Origin: Indioceanicola profundi | GTDB lineage: Bacteria > Pseudomonadota > Alphaproteobacteria > Azospirillales > Azospirillaceae | Assembly (NCBI RefSeq): GCF_003568845.1 | Contig: NZ_CP030126.1 | Location: forward strand, 2,383,001-2,447,000 | Direction: 5' to 3' | Length of the DNA: 64,000 nucleotides | Shown: piece after piece, positions 16,976 through 26,156 of the stretch | Layout of the letters: each line of letters starts with the position of its first letter | Position numbering within the stretch: the stretch's first letter is position 1 | Translations under genes and position numbers: made by a program | Notes under the pieces: generated by a model | Databases searched by the model: none | Told to the model about the DNA's origin: nothing | What the model saw: the letters and a program-made list of their open reading frames with translations, nothing else

Positions 16976-18195
16976 TCACACCCCCGCCACCATCCGGCCG
17001 GGGTTCAGCACGCCCTGGGGGTCGAACTGCTGCTTGATCCGGGCGGACAGGGCGGCCACGGCGGCCGACTGCGGATGGAAGACGGGGATGCCGGCGCGGA
17101 CCGGTTCCGGCGCGCGGATTAGGGTGGCGTGGCCGCCGCCGCTGAAGCGGCCGGGCGGGAGGATGGCGCCGCGCACGGCGGCTTCCGCAGCCTCGCCCTC
17201 CGGCAGACCGATCCAGATCAACCCGCCGCCCCAGTCCAGCCAGCCCACCGCACCCGGCACGGCCTGCCGCACCCGGTCCAGCACCGCCGCCCCTCCATCG
17301 GGGGCACGGACAGCTTCCAGACCACCATCTCCTGCCGCTCGGCGAAGGGTGTGGCATCGCGCAGGGCCGCCCAGAGGGCGTGGCTTTCCATCACATCCAG
17401 CACCGCCATGGCGGCGCGGCCGGCCAGCAGCCCTTCCAGCAGGGTCAGGCGGGCGGCCACGCTGACCTCCGGCCCTTCCAGCCGCAGCAGCGCGCAGGGT
17501 GTGCGCGGCGGCAGGCCAGGGAAGGCCAGCTCGGCCGGCACCCAGGCGGCCCCGGACACCTCCGCCCCGCTGCCCAGGGCATCCGACATGGCCTTGACCG
17601 CATCCGCGGCGGTGATCCCGGCCAGCACACAGGTGCGCGTCACCTCCGCCGCCGGCAGCACCTTCAGCGTGATCTCCGTCAGCACGCCCAGCGTGCCGAA
17701 GGCGCCGGTCAGAAGCTTGGGCAGGTCGTAGCCGGTGACGTTCTTCACCACCTTGGCCCCGGCCTTGAACAGCTCCCCCCGGCCGGACACGGCGGAGGTC
17801 GCCAGGATATGGTCGCGGGCCGCCCCCCACTTCACCCGGCGCGGGCCCGACAGCCCGGCGGAGATCAGGCCGCCGATCGTGCCCTCGTTCGTTCCGGCAC
17901 CGAAAAGAGGGCCGTAATCCGGCGCCTCGAAGGCCAGCTCCTGGCCGCGGCCGCGGAGCGTCTCCTCCACCTCCGCCATGGAGGTGCCGGGCTTCACAAC
18001 CAGCATCAGCTCTTCCGGTTCATAGGAGACGATGCCGGATAGGGCGGAGAGGTCGAGCGTGTGGGCCGCCTGGACCGGCCGGCCCAGCGCCGCCTTGGTG
18101 CCCCTGCCCTGGATGCTGAGCGGCTGGCTCTCCGCCACCGCCCAGCGCACGGCCTCGATCACCTGGGCGTCGGTTTCGGGCTTGAAGGTGGTCAT
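16976..18195 (-). pseudogene. glcE: Glycolate oxidase FAD-binding subunit, apparent frameshift
   Basis: GlcE is the second FAD subunit of glycolate dehydrogenase. The first frame, from ATG 18195, gives a normal FAD-binding type 4 domain (PLSIQGRGTK, APDYGPLFGAGTNEGTIGGL, KVVKNVTGYDLPKLL). It loses similarity after WKLSVP and would stop at 17218. The rest continues in another frame: PDGGAAVLDRVRQAVPG to FDPQGVLNPGRMVAGV, ending at 16976. The switch is at a tract of five C on the coding strand (G on plus, 17300-17304); one extra C restores a 406-residue GlcE of ordinary length. The intact remainder and the intact flanking glcD and glcF argue for a sequencing undercall or a recent mutation rather than old decay. 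Confidence 0.88.
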
Positions 18196-18283
18196 GGCGC
18201 GATGTTTCCCGATAGGTGGGCGGCCCGGAGCGGGGTGTGGCGTGGAGCGGATTGGGACGGTGGCTGTGGCTGTGGCGGGGCGT

Positions 18284-18316
18284 GTCGCAATCCGCCTGCG
18301 GCTTCTTGCGACCTAC
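18284..18316 (-). repeat. REP palindrome, type 1, inside the glc operon
   Basis: Minus-strand GTAGGTCGCAAGAAGCC followed by GCAGGCGGATTGCGAC. It lies in the 154-bp gap between glcD and glcE, where such elements often modulate mRNA stability. Confidence 0.75.
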
Positions 18317-18349
18317 GGTGTGTCCTTGATAGCTGGATCATGCCGGCCC

Positions 18350-19834
18350 TCAGAACCGCGGGATGTCCGGAAAGGCCAGCTTGCCCTGATGCACCACCAT
18401 CTTTCCCAGCTCGGCACAGCGGTGGAGCTGCGGGAAGACCTTGCCGGGGTTCAGCAGGCCGGCCGGATCAAAGGCGCATTTCAGCCGCTGCTGCTGCGCC
18501 AGATCCTCCTCCCCGAACTGGTGGGTCATGAGGTCCCGCTTCTCGATGCCGACTCCGTGCTCCCCGGTCAGCACACCGCCGACCTCCACGCACAGCTTCA
18601 GGATGGCCGCGCCGAAGGCCTCGCAGCGCTCCAGCTCGCCGGGATTGTTGGCGTCGAACAGGATCAGCGGGTGCAAATTGCCGTCGCCGGCATGGAACAC
18701 GTTGGCGACCCGCAGGCCGAACTCGCTTTGCATCTCCTCCATCCGCTGGAGGACGTGGGGCAGCGCTTTGCGGGGGATGGTGCCGTCCATGCACATGTAG
18801 TCGGGGCTGATGCGGCCCACGGCCGGGAAGGCGGATTTGCGACCGGCCCAGAAGGCGGCGCGCTCCTCCTCGCTGGCGCTGACGCGGATATAGGTGGCCC
18901 CGCGGGCGCGGGCGATGGTCTCCACCCGCTGGATCAGGTGGTCGACCTCCGCCGCCGGCCCGTCCAGCTCCACGATCAGGAGGGAGGCGGCGTCGCGCGG
19001 ATAGCCGGCGCCGACGAAATCCTCCGCCGCGTTGATGGCGGGGTTGTCCATCATCTCCATGCCGCCGGGGATGATGCCTTCGGCGATCACGGCGGCCACG
19101 GTCTCGCCGCCGGCCTCCACCGTGGGGAAGCCCACCAGCACGGCGCGCGCCGTTTCCGGCTTCTGCAGGATGCGCACCGTGACCTCGGTCACGATGCCCA
19201 GCAGCCCCTCGGACCCGGTCAGGATGCCCAGCAGGTCGTAGCCCTCGGCATCCATGTGCTTGCCGCCGAGGCGCAGGATCTCGCCATCAATGGTGACGAA
19301 CTCGACGCCCAGGATATTGTTGGCCGTGACGCCGTATTTCAGGCAGTGAACGCCGCCCGAATTCTCCGCCACATTGCCGCCGATGGTGCAGGCGATCTGG
19401 CTGGACGGGTCGGGCGCGTAATAGAAGCCGGCATGCTGCACCGCATGGGTGATGCCGAGGTTGGTGACGCCGGGCTGGGCCGTGACGGTGCGATTCTCGT
19501 AATCGATGTCCAGGATCTTGTTCAGCTTGGACAGGCCGATGGTCACCCCGTCGGCCAGCGGCAAGGCGCCGCCGGACAGGCCGGTGCCGGCCCCGCGGGG
19601 TACGATCCTGGCCCCCATCTCCTTGCAGATTTTCAGCGCCGCCGCGACCTGTTCGGTGTTGGAGGGCAGCACCACAACCAGCGGAAGCTGGCGGTAGGCG
19701 GTCAGCGCATCGGTCTCATAGGGCTTGAGGGAGCGCTCATCGGCGATCACGCCGTTGGGCACGGCCTCTTGCAGCCGCGCGATCAGGGCCGCGCGGTTGC
19801 GGATCACGCTCTGATCCGGCGCCGGCATCAGCAT
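18350..19834 (-). CDS. glcD: Glycolate oxidase subunit GlcD
   Basis: FAD-linked catalytic subunit of glycolate dehydrogenase (494 aa). The FAD-binding type 4 domain has PLVVVLPSNTEQV, VPRGAGTGLSGGALP and SSQIACTIGGNVAENSGG. The C-terminal FAD-oxidase domain has NVFHAGDGNLHPLI and GGVLTGEHGVGIEKRD, with the terminal FDPAGLLNPGKVFP typical of GlcD. The ATG at 19834 is followed directly by the family N-terminus. It heads glcDEF; a 15-bp perfect dyad 80-100 bp upstream is a candidate operator. Confidence 0.95.
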   Translation of the reverse strand: MLMPAPDQSVIRNRAALIARLQEAVPNGVIADERSLKPYETDALTAYRQLPLVVVLPSNTEQVAAALKICKEMGARIVPRGAGTGLSGGALPLADGVTIGLSKLNKILDIDYENRTVTAQPGVTNLGITHAVQHAGFYYAPDPSSQIACTIGGNVAENSGGVHCLKYGVTANNILGVEFVTIDGEILRLGGKHMDAEGYDLLGILTGSEGLLGIVTEVTVRILQKPETARAVLVGFPTVEAGGETVAAVIAEGIIPGGMEMMDNPAINAAEDFVGAGYPRDAASLLIVELDGPAAEVDHLIQRVETIARARGATYIRVSASEEERAAFWAGRKSAFPAVGRISPDYMCMDGTIPRKALPHVLQRMEEMQSEFGLRVANVFHAGDGNLHPLILFDANNPGELERCEAFGAAILKLCVEVGGVLTGEHGVGIEKRDLMTHQFGEEDLAQQQRLKCAFDPAGLLNPGKVFPQLHRCAELGKMVVHQGKLAFPDIPRF

Positions 19835-19911
19835 GGCCGTTTCTCCCCGCCTTGTCTGGTGTTCAGGCCGGGATGATGGGCGGGCGGAGCCGTGCTTTCA
19901 AGGAATCTGAG

Positions 19912-19937
19912 ACGCTTTTCCACAGTGTGGAAGCGTT
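19912..19937. promoter_or_regulatory. Dyad upstream of glcD, candidate operator
   Basis: TTCCACAGTGTGGAA is a perfect palindrome about its central G, flanked by CGCTT on the left and GCG on the right. It is centred about 90 bp upstream of the glcD start, past the rpmJ terminator, so it is unlikely to be a terminator itself. GntR-type glycolate or lactate regulators bind dyads of about this size, but no regulator gene is adjacent. It also resembles a degenerate DnaA box (TTTTCCACA). Confidence 0.4.
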
Positions 19938-19973
19938 ACTCCCGGGGTGCGCGAACGGCGTGCCCCAACAACG

Positions 19974-19997
19974 AAAACCGCGCCGGATGGCGCGGTT
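19974..19997 (-). terminator. Rho-independent terminator of rpmJ
   Basis: On the minus strand AACCGCGCC, loop ATCC, GGCGCGGTT, then TTCG. The perfect 9-bp stem ends in a short T run about 50 bp beyond the rpmJ stop. Confidence 0.85.
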
Positions 19998-20047
19998 GTC
20001 GCAATCCGCAGGGCCAAATCGCGCCTGCGGCCGAACCTGAACCGAAC

Positions 20048-20173
20048 TCAGCCCTGGCGGGCCTTGAAGCGGGGGTTCTGCTTGTTGATGACGTAGACGC
20101 GGCCCTTGCGGCGGATGACGCGGCAAGCCTTGTGGCGGGTCTTCATCGACTTGAGAGAGTTGACGATCTTCAT
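20048..20173 (-). CDS. rpmJ: Ribosomal protein bL36
   Basis: A 41-residue protein: [15 protein letters not shown] at the N-terminus, [21 protein letters not shown] at the end. It is the alphaproteobacterial form lacking the zinc-binding Cys/His set (only one Cys, in HKACRV). The gene is monocistronic with its own terminator. Confidence 0.95.
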   Translation of the reverse strand: MKIVNSLKSMKTRHKACRVIRRKGRVYVINKQNPRFKARQG

Positions 20174-20341
20174 TTTCGGGTACTCGGTGCTGGGGCCTGG
20201 AATTTGAGGCGCGGACCATAATCGCGCCGATCCGGCCTGTCAACCATGGCGGGCGCGATTCCGTGCCCGCGCGAGACGTTCCGCCCCGCCAGCCGTTTTC
20301 CTTCCGACCATTCTACCCAGTGTACAAGGGAGGACCCGCTT

Positions 20342-21943
20342 ATGGCATGTCCGCATGCGCGCCCACAGCCGCACAGAATTCCTGACCGGCGCCGGGCGCC
20401 CGGGCGGTCCCTGCTGATGGGGGCCACGGCGGCCCTGGCTCTGGCGCTCGCTGCCCCGGCTGCGAACGCCCAGCGCGGGCCGGAGCAGGCTCCGCCGCAG
20501 CAGCAACAGCGCGAGGCGGCGACCACCGGCATGCAGCACGGCGAGCGGCCGGTGAGCTTTTCCCAGCTCGCCAAGGCCAAGCTGCCCGCCGTGGTGACCA
20601 TCACGGCGTCCGGCGAGGCCCAGGCCGGGCCGGGCGGCATACCGGGCGGTCCCGCCTCCCCCTTCCCGCCGGGCTCGCCCTTCGAGGATTTCTTCGAGGA
20701 CTTCTTCGGCCAGCCGCCGGGCGGCCCTGGCGGCGGTGCGCCGGGCGCTCCCGGCCAGCCGCCCCAGAGCCGGCCGACACGGTCCCTGGGCTCCGGCTTC
20801 ATCATCGACCCGTCCGGCTTCATCGTCACCAACAACCATGTTGTGGAAGGCGCGACCGAGGTGCAGGTCACGCTTGAGAGCGGCCGAACCATTCAGGCCG
20901 AGGTAGTCGGCACCGATCCCGCCACCGACATCGCCCTGCTGCGGGTGGATGTGGGCGAGGAGCTGCCGGCCCTGGCCTGGGGCGACTCGGATGCGGCCGA
21001 GGTGGGCGACTGGATCATCGCCATCGGCAACCCGTTCGGGCTGGGCGGCTCCGTGACCGCCGGCATCATCTCCGCCCGCGCCCGCGACATCGGGGCCGGG
21101 AACTATGACGACTTCATCCAGACCGACGCCGCCATCAACAGCGGCAATTCCGGCGGCCCCATGATCGACATGGACGGGCGGGTGATCGGCGTCAACACCG
21201 CCATCTTCTCCCGCACCGGCGGCAGTGTTGGCATCGGCTTCTCCGTACCCTCGGCCATCGCCTCCTCGGTGGTGGCGGAGCTGCGGGAACAGGGCTTCGT
21301 CACCCGCGGCTTCCTGGGCGTCACCATCCAGCCGGTGACGGAGGAGATCGCGGAGGCGCTGGGGCTCCAGGCCCAGGAGGGGGCTCTGGTCTCCTCCGTC
21401 TCCCCCGACAGCCCTGCCGCCCGCGCGGGGCTTCAGACCGGCGACGTGGTGGTGTCGGTCAACGGCGAGACGGTGGAGGAACCGCGCGACCTGTCCCGCC
21501 GGGTGGCCGACATCGACCCCGGCGAGCGGGTGCAGTTGGAGGTTCTGCGCGAGGGCGAGCGGCAGACCATCCAGGCCCAGGTCGGCGAGCTGCCGCGTGA
21601 GCAGCAGACCGCGGAGGCCGCGCCGCAGGATCAGGGCAGCCCGCTGGGACTGGCCCTGGCGCCCGCCGGATCGCCGGAGGTGCGGCAGCAGTTCGGCCTG
21701 CCGGACGACGCTACCGGCGCCGTGGTGGTCGGGGTACAGCCCGGATCACCGGCGGCGGAGCGGGGCTTCCAGCCCGGCGACCTGATCACCCGCGCCAACC
21801 GCCAGCCGGTCCAGGGTCCGGAGGATCTGACCCAGGCCATCCAGCAGGCCCGCAAGGACGGCCGCGACTCGCTGGTGGTGCTGCGCCAGACGGAACAGGG
21901 CGCGGTCTTCGTGCCGCTGCCGCTGAGTCCCGACCAGGGCTGA
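20342..21943 (+). CDS. degP: Do-family periplasmic serine protease (DegP/HtrA)
   Basis: A periplasmic protease and chaperone for misfolded envelope proteins (533 aa). It has a twin-Arg-like basic start and a signal ending AAPAANAQ. The trypsin-like domain has His in TNNHVVEGA, Asp in ATDIALLRV and Ser in INSGNSGGPM. Two PDZ domains follow (about 265-360 and 425-525), the first with GFLGVTIQPV and the second with GAVVVGVQPGSPAAERGF. A Gly/Pro-rich loop (GGIPGGPASPFPPG and onward) takes the place of the LA loop. The ATG at 20342 has AGGGAGGA about 9 nt upstream; the longer opening is not needed. It is monocistronic, with a hairpin terminator after it. Confidence 0.94.
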   Translation: MACPHARPQPHRIPDRRRAPGRSLLMGATAALALALAAPAANAQRGPEQAPPQQQQREAATTGMQHGERPVSFSQLAKAKLPAVVTITASGEAQAGPGGIPGGPASPFPPGSPFEDFFEDFFGQPPGGPGGGAPGAPGQPPQSRPTRSLGSGFIIDPSGFIVTNNHVVEGATEVQVTLESGRTIQAEVVGTDPATDIALLRVDVGEELPALAWGDSDAAEVGDWIIAIGNPFGLGGSVTAGIISARARDIGAGNYDDFIQTDAAINSGNSGGPMIDMDGRVIGVNTAIFSRTGGSVGIGFSVPSAIASSVVAELREQGFVTRGFLGVTIQPVTEEIAEALGLQAQEGALVSSVSPDSPAARAGLQTGDVVVSVNGETVEEPRDLSRRVADIDPGERVQLEVLREGERQTIQAQVGELPREQQTAEAAPQDQGSPLGLALAPAGSPEVRQQFGLPDDATGAVVVGVQPGSPAAERGFQPGDLITRANRQPVQGPEDLTQAIQQARKDGRDSLVVLRQTEQGAVFVPLPLSPDQG

Positions 21944-21974
21944 GGCGGACGCGCACAAGTGCAAAGGTATGGAC

Positions 21975-22010
21975 GGAACCGTGGCGGACGCCGCGGTTCC
22001 GTTTCCTTTA
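21975..22010 (+). terminator. Terminator after degP
   Basis: GGAACCGTGGCG, loop GA, CGCCGCGGTTCC, followed by GTTTCCTTT. It lies about 30 bp past the degP stop, between convergent genes. Confidence 0.8.
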
Positions 22011-22985
22011 TGAAAGGTCCGCAGGCTTCATGGCGTAGAAGCGGTAGCAGCGCAGCCCGCTGGACAGGGCGGCGACGCGGCGGGCCCAGAGCTCCACCTC
22101 CTCCACCACCGCGAGCTTGGTTTCCCGGTCCATGGCAACCGTTTCCAGATGCTTCACGAGCTGCTGGATGGCGGTGACGATCATGGTGACCTGGGCGTCG
22201 GAGATATCCTCCGCGATGCGGATGTCGAGGTTCCGCTGCTGCAAGGCGGCGGAATACTGCTCCACCGACCAGGGATGGGGTTCGACCGGTTCGTGCGCGG
22301 CCCAGCCATCGAAGTCCCGCCCCCGCTGCCGGCTGTTGTCGATCACATAGTCGGTGAAGAGGAGCTGTCCCTTCGGCTTCAGGCAGGCCTCGATCGCGTC
22401 GATCAGCCCGTCCTTGTTGTGCACGGTATAGAGCGCCTCCTTCGAGAAGATGGCGTCCACGCGCTTGTTGAAGGTGAAATGCTCCGGATCGAACTGGCTG
22501 ATGGGCGCCTGGCGGGCGAGGCCGGCCTTGTGGGAACGGAACATGCCCGCCTCCGCCAGGACGGGATTGTACTCCAGACCGGTGACCCAGGCCCCGTACT
22601 GGGTGGCCATGGCGCGGCTGGACCCGCCCAGTCCGGCGCCGATATCCAGCACGCTCATCGCCGGATTCAGGCCCAGCGGCTTCACCAGGGTTGGAATGTG
22701 GTCGGTGCCGCCGGGGGTGGCGAAACCATGGCCCCAGATCTTCTCCGCCACCTGGATGCGGGACGCGGTCCAGAGCGGCTTGTTGTGGCGGTTCAGGTGT
22801 CGCCCGTTTCCGACGGCCCCATGCGCCGCCGCGGACGAGCCGTCCATCACCGACCCGAAATCCGAATCACGCAGACGGCGGCTCAGGATGGCGGAAAGGT
22901 CGTACCCTTCCCACCAGGCGATGAACCGATCCTTCAGCGACAGGGCCGCCTGCGGAGCGTTATCGGAGCTTCTTGGTCCGGTCAT
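22008..22985 (-). CDS. Class I SAM-dependent methyltransferase
   Basis: A 325-residue predicted methyltransferase. The Rossmann core begins with SVLDIGAGLGGSSRAMA (motif I), then TGLEYNPVLAEAG, ALYTVHNKDGLIDAI and LLFTDYV. The N-terminal region includes LSAILSRRLRD and a GHGFATPGG segment, and the C-terminal region is helical with a long stretch of charged residues. The fold resembles the small-molecule (sarcosine, cyclopropane or phospholipid) N-methyltransferases, but the substrate cannot be told. The start is uncertain: ATG 22985 is chosen, while in-frame ATG 23033 or TTG 23054 would add up to 23 residues. No partner gene is adjacent. Confidence 0.75.
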   Translation of the reverse strand: MTGPRSSDNAPQAALSLKDRFIAWWEGYDLSAILSRRLRDSDFGSVMDGSSAAAHGAVGNGRHLNRHNKPLWTASRIQVAEKIWGHGFATPGGTDHIPTLVKPLGLNPAMSVLDIGAGLGGSSRAMATQYGAWVTGLEYNPVLAEAGMFRSHKAGLARQAPISQFDPEHFTFNKRVDAIFSKEALYTVHNKDGLIDAIEACLKPKGQLLFTDYVIDNSRQRGRDFDGWAAHEPVEPHPWSVEQYSAALQQRNLDIRIAEDISDAQVTMIVTAIQQLVKHLETVAMDRETKLAVVEEVELWARRVAALSSGLRCYRFYAMKPADLS

Positions 22986-23455
22986 GTGTCTGCGCAATGC
23001 CGTGAACGGCCGACTGCGACATAATCTACCCATACTGGATGCGTTAAGGAACAATATACCAGGAAACCGCCATTATTTTAAGTAAGGGTGCGGAATATGG
23101 CGCTGTCTGGAAGGCCCCGGCCTGGCACCTTCCGGATTTTGCATACCGGCCATGATCTGACCGCATTGCGTCGGGTTGCAGGCGGCCGGACCCGAATTCG
23201 ACAAGGGGTGGCGGATTCTCGGCCTTCGTGCCCCCACATCCCGTCCGTCCGGCTGATCCTGTAGGGCTATAGCCCTTCCGGAGCACCCCTCGGCTTTCAT
23301 GGTGCAAGCGGAGGCGAGTCGGTATAAGGTCAGTCTGGGGTGGCTGATCGGCTCTACCGCGTCCGACGGTTCGGCGCAGGGGTCCGGCTTTCGTCCTTGC
23401 AGCCGGCAAGCCGGTCAAGTTCCTCAATCGTTCGACCAGTCGAGTTCAAGACCAC
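22986..23455. other. 470-bp intergenic region, divergent promoters
   Basis: It separates the divergent methyltransferase and cold-shock genes. It is less GC-rich near 23040-23095 (AATATACC, TTATTTTAAGTAAGG) than the rest, which suggests promoter DNA. The right part is probably a long 5' leader of the cold-shock gene, as is usual for csp genes. I see no convincing gene in it. Confidence 0.5.
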
Positions 23456-24136
23456 ATGTACGATCGCCGTTCTCCGCAGAGCCCGCAGATCACCCGTCGG
23501 GGCGTCACCGCCACCGTCAAATGGTATAACCCCACCAAGGGTTTCGGTTTCGTTACCCTGTCCGATGGTTCTCCGGACGCCTTCCTGCACGCGTCCGTTG
23601 TGCAGTCCGCCGGCCATGAGGCCCTGGCCGACGGCACGACCATCGTGTGCGACCTGTCCCAGGGCCAGAAGGGCCCGCAGGTGGCCTCCATCAGCAGCGT
23701 GGACGAGTCCACCGCGACTGCTTCTCCGCGTGCTGGCGGCGGCGGTGGCTTCGGCGCCCGCGGCGGCTTCGGCGGCGATCGTGGCGGCTACGGCGACCGC
23801 GGCGGCTACGGTGACCGTGGCGGCTTCGGCGGCGATCGCGGCGGCTATGGCGACCGCGGTGGCTACGGCGACCGTCCGCGCTCCCCGCGCGCTGGCGGCT
23901 TCGGCGGCGGCTACGATGCCGGCCCGACCGAGACCATCGAGGGCACCGTGAAGTTCTTCAGCAGCGACAAGGGCTTCGGCTTTGTCACGCCGGATGGCGG
24001 CGGGAAGGACGTGTTCGTGCACGTCACCGCGCTGGAGCGTTCCGGTGTGCGCACGCTGGCCCCGGAGCAGCGCGTGCGTCTGGAGACCAGCATGGGCCAG
24101 AAGGGTCCGCAGGCCAACAAGGTCGAAGTCATCTGA
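23456..24136 (+). CDS. Tandem cold-shock-domain protein with Gly/Arg-rich linker
   Basis: An RNA/single-strand DNA-binding protein of 226 residues with two cold-shock domains. CSD1 (about 15-82) has RNP1-like KGFGFV (28-33) and RNP2-like DAFLHAS (41-47). CSD2 (about 159-226) has KGFGFV (172-177) and DVFVHV (185-190). Between them lies a roughly 60-residue linker made of GGYGDR/GGFGGDR repeats (98-140), resembling RGG boxes. Alphaproteobacterial CspD-like proteins often have two domains, but the linker here is unusually long and regular. No Shine-Dalgarno is evident before ATG 23456, and a long leader is likely, consistent with post-transcriptional control. A strong terminator follows. Confidence 0.9.
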   Translation: MYDRRSPQSPQITRRGVTATVKWYNPTKGFGFVTLSDGSPDAFLHASVVQSAGHEALADGTTIVCDLSQGQKGPQVASISSVDESTATASPRAGGGGGFGARGGFGGDRGGYGDRGGYGDRGGFGGDRGGYGDRGGYGDRPRSPRAGGFGGGYDAGPTETIEGTVKFFSSDKGFGFVTPDGGGKDVFVHVTALERSGVRTLAPEQRVRLETSMGQKGPQANKVEVI

Positions 24137-24251
24137 TCCACGGCTACAGGCCATAGATCAGGGCTTCCGATCCGTTTGGTCGGCGTGCGCGGGAACCCGC
24201 TTCCCGCGCGCAGCTCTTTACAAGATTTGATCTGCGCTTGCGGAGTGGTTC

Positions 24252-24283
24252 GGGCGCCGACGGAATTCGTCGGCGCCCTTTCC
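24252..24283 (+). terminator. Terminator after the cold-shock gene
   Basis: GGGCGCCGACG, loop GAATT, CGTCGGCGCCC, then TTTCC. An 11-bp perfect stem about 115 bp past the stop and before ggt. Confidence 0.85.
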
Positions 24284-24366
24284 GCATTTGGAGCCCACGC
24301 AATCCGTTCGGGATCGTGCTCCGATCCGGGTTTTCGCAAGTGCGAAGGCATGGCACACTTTCCGCC

Positions 24367-26139
24367 ATGACAGACCTCCCCGCACGCTGTTTCCGCCCTG
24401 CCCTTCCCCTGCTCCTCGGCTTCTGCCTGCTGGCTCCGTTCACGGCCGCGGCGCAGTTTTCCGGGCCGGAGCCCGCGACGGGCCGGAAGGAGCGCACCCT
24501 CTCCACCGCCGGCCAGCACATGGTCGCCGCCGCGAATTCCCTGGCGGCGGAGGCTGGGCGCGAGATGCTGCGCCAGGGCGGCAGCGCCGTGGATGCGGCT
24601 ATCGCGGCGGAACTCGTGCTGGGGTTGGTGGAACCGCAGTCCAGCGGGCTCGGCGGGGGCGGCTTCATGGTGGTTGCCGCCCCTGGCGGGGAGGTCACGA
24701 CCTATGACGGGCGGGAAACCGCGCCTGCCGCCACAAGCCCCGGCCGGTTCCTGCTGCCCGATGGCCAGCCGATGCCGTTCTTCGAGGCGCTGGACAACGC
24801 GAGGGCGGTGGGCGTTCCCGGACTGGCGGCCATGATGAAGCTGGCCCATGACCGCCACGGCCGGCTGCCCTGGGCCGACCTGTTCCAGCCCGCGATCCGT
24901 CTGGCGGAGGAAGGTTTTCCGGCTCAGCCGCGCATGGTGGAGGTGCTGACCAGTTGGCGACACCTGCTGGAGACGCGTCCGGACATGCGGGCGACGTATT
25001 ACCGGAACGGCGCCGGTCCGCCTGCCATCGGGGAGATGTTCCGCAATCCCGCCCTGGCCGAAACCATGCGCCGGCTTGCGGCGGACGGGCCGCAGGCGAT
25101 GCATGAGGGAGCCATCGGGCAGGAGATCGTGCGGCACCTGCGCAGCTTGGCCGGCCCGGACGGCCTCGCGACGCCGACGGAGCAGGACTTGGCGCAGTAC
25201 CGCGCGCTGGAACGGGACGCGGTCTGCGCCCCATACAGGCAGTGGCAGGTCTGCGGCATGGCTCCGCCCTCCGCCGGGGGCATCGCCGTTCTTCAGATTC
25301 TGGGTATGTTGGAGGCGTTTCCGATGGCGGAGCTGGGAGCGGACGGTCCCGCCGCCTGGCACCTTTTCGCGGAGGCGAGCCGCCGCGCCTATGCCGACCG
25401 GGAGGTTTTCGTCGGCGATCCGGCCTTCGTCAAGGTGCCGGTGCGCGGCCTGATCGATCCCGGCTATCTTGCCGGACGGGCCGCCGACATTGAACCGGCG
25501 CAGGCGACCAGGGGGACGGTGCCTGCCGGCGATCCGCCCTGGCGGGAGGGCCGGGCCTATGCGCCGGGGTCCGAACCGGACGTTCCCTCAACTACCCACC
25601 TGTCGGTGGTGGATGGGGATGGACTCACCGTGGCAATGACCAACTCCGTGGAGTTCGCCTTCGGTTCCGGCATCGTGGCCGGAGGCATGGTGCTGAACAA
25701 CGAGCTGACGGACTTCGCCTTCGTGCCCACGGGCGCGGGCGGGCTGCCCGTAGCCAACGCGCCCGCGGGCGGCAAGCGGCCCCGTTCCAGCATGGCGCCT
25801 ATGGTGGTGTTCGACGCGCAGGGACGACCGGTGCTCACCATCGGCTCCCCCGGCGGAACAGCGATCATCGCCTTTGTGGCGCAGGCCATGGTGGCGATCC
25901 TGGACTGGGGCATGGACCCGCAGGCCGCGCTGGACCTGCCGCACCTCGTCAACCGCAACGGTTCCACCGTCGTGGAGGCGGGAGCGGAAGGCGACGCCCT
26001 GGCCGAAGCGCTACGCGCGCTGGGGCATGAGGTGGAGCGGGCGGACCTGAACAGCGGCCTGCACGCCATTCTTGTCACGCCCGATGGCCTGCAAGGCGGC
26101 GTCGACCCGCGCCGGGACGGGGCGGCTCTTGGCGACTGA
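24367..26139 (+). CDS. ggt: Gamma-glutamyltransferase
   Basis: A periplasmic enzyme that cleaves or transfers the gamma-glutamyl group of glutathione. It has 590 residues: a signal peptide (LLLGFCLLAPFTAAAQ), a large subunit with AANSLAAEAGREMLRQGGSAVDAAIAA-type N-terminal helices and SSGLGGGGFMV, and the autocleavage site before TTHLSVVD (the first Thr is the nucleophile). The small subunit has PRSSMAPMVV and GSPGG. The start at 24367 precedes the signal directly. It is convergent with the PRPP-synthetase-like gene, with only 17 bp between the ends. Confidence 0.94.
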   Translation: MTDLPARCFRPALPLLLGFCLLAPFTAAAQFSGPEPATGRKERTLSTAGQHMVAAANSLAAEAGREMLRQGGSAVDAAIAAELVLGLVEPQSSGLGGGGFMVVAAPGGEVTTYDGRETAPAATSPGRFLLPDGQPMPFFEALDNARAVGVPGLAAMMKLAHDRHGRLPWADLFQPAIRLAEEGFPAQPRMVEVLTSWRHLLETRPDMRATYYRNGAGPPAIGEMFRNPALAETMRRLAADGPQAMHEGAIGQEIVRHLRSLAGPDGLATPTEQDLAQYRALERDAVCAPYRQWQVCGMAPPSAGGIAVLQILGMLEAFPMAELGADGPAAWHLFAEASRRAYADREVFVGDPAFVKVPVRGLIDPGYLAGRAADIEPAQATRGTVPAGDPPWREGRAYAPGSEPDVPSTTHLSVVDGDGLTVAMTNSVEFAFGSGIVAGGMVLNNELTDFAFVPTGAGGLPVANAPAGGKRPRSSMAPMVVFDAQGRPVLTIGSPGGTAIIAFVAQAMVAILDWGMDPQAALDLPHLVNRNGSTVVEAGAEGDALAEALRALGHEVERADLNSGLHAILVTPDGLQGGVDPRRDGAALGD

Positions 26140-26156
26140 GGGGTGAGGCAGGCGGC

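Noticed and set aside
19998-20040. Another type 1 REP after the rpmJ terminator
   Set aside because: It begins GTCGCAATCCGCAGGGCC but lacks the second arm and the GTAG head, so it is at most a remnant.
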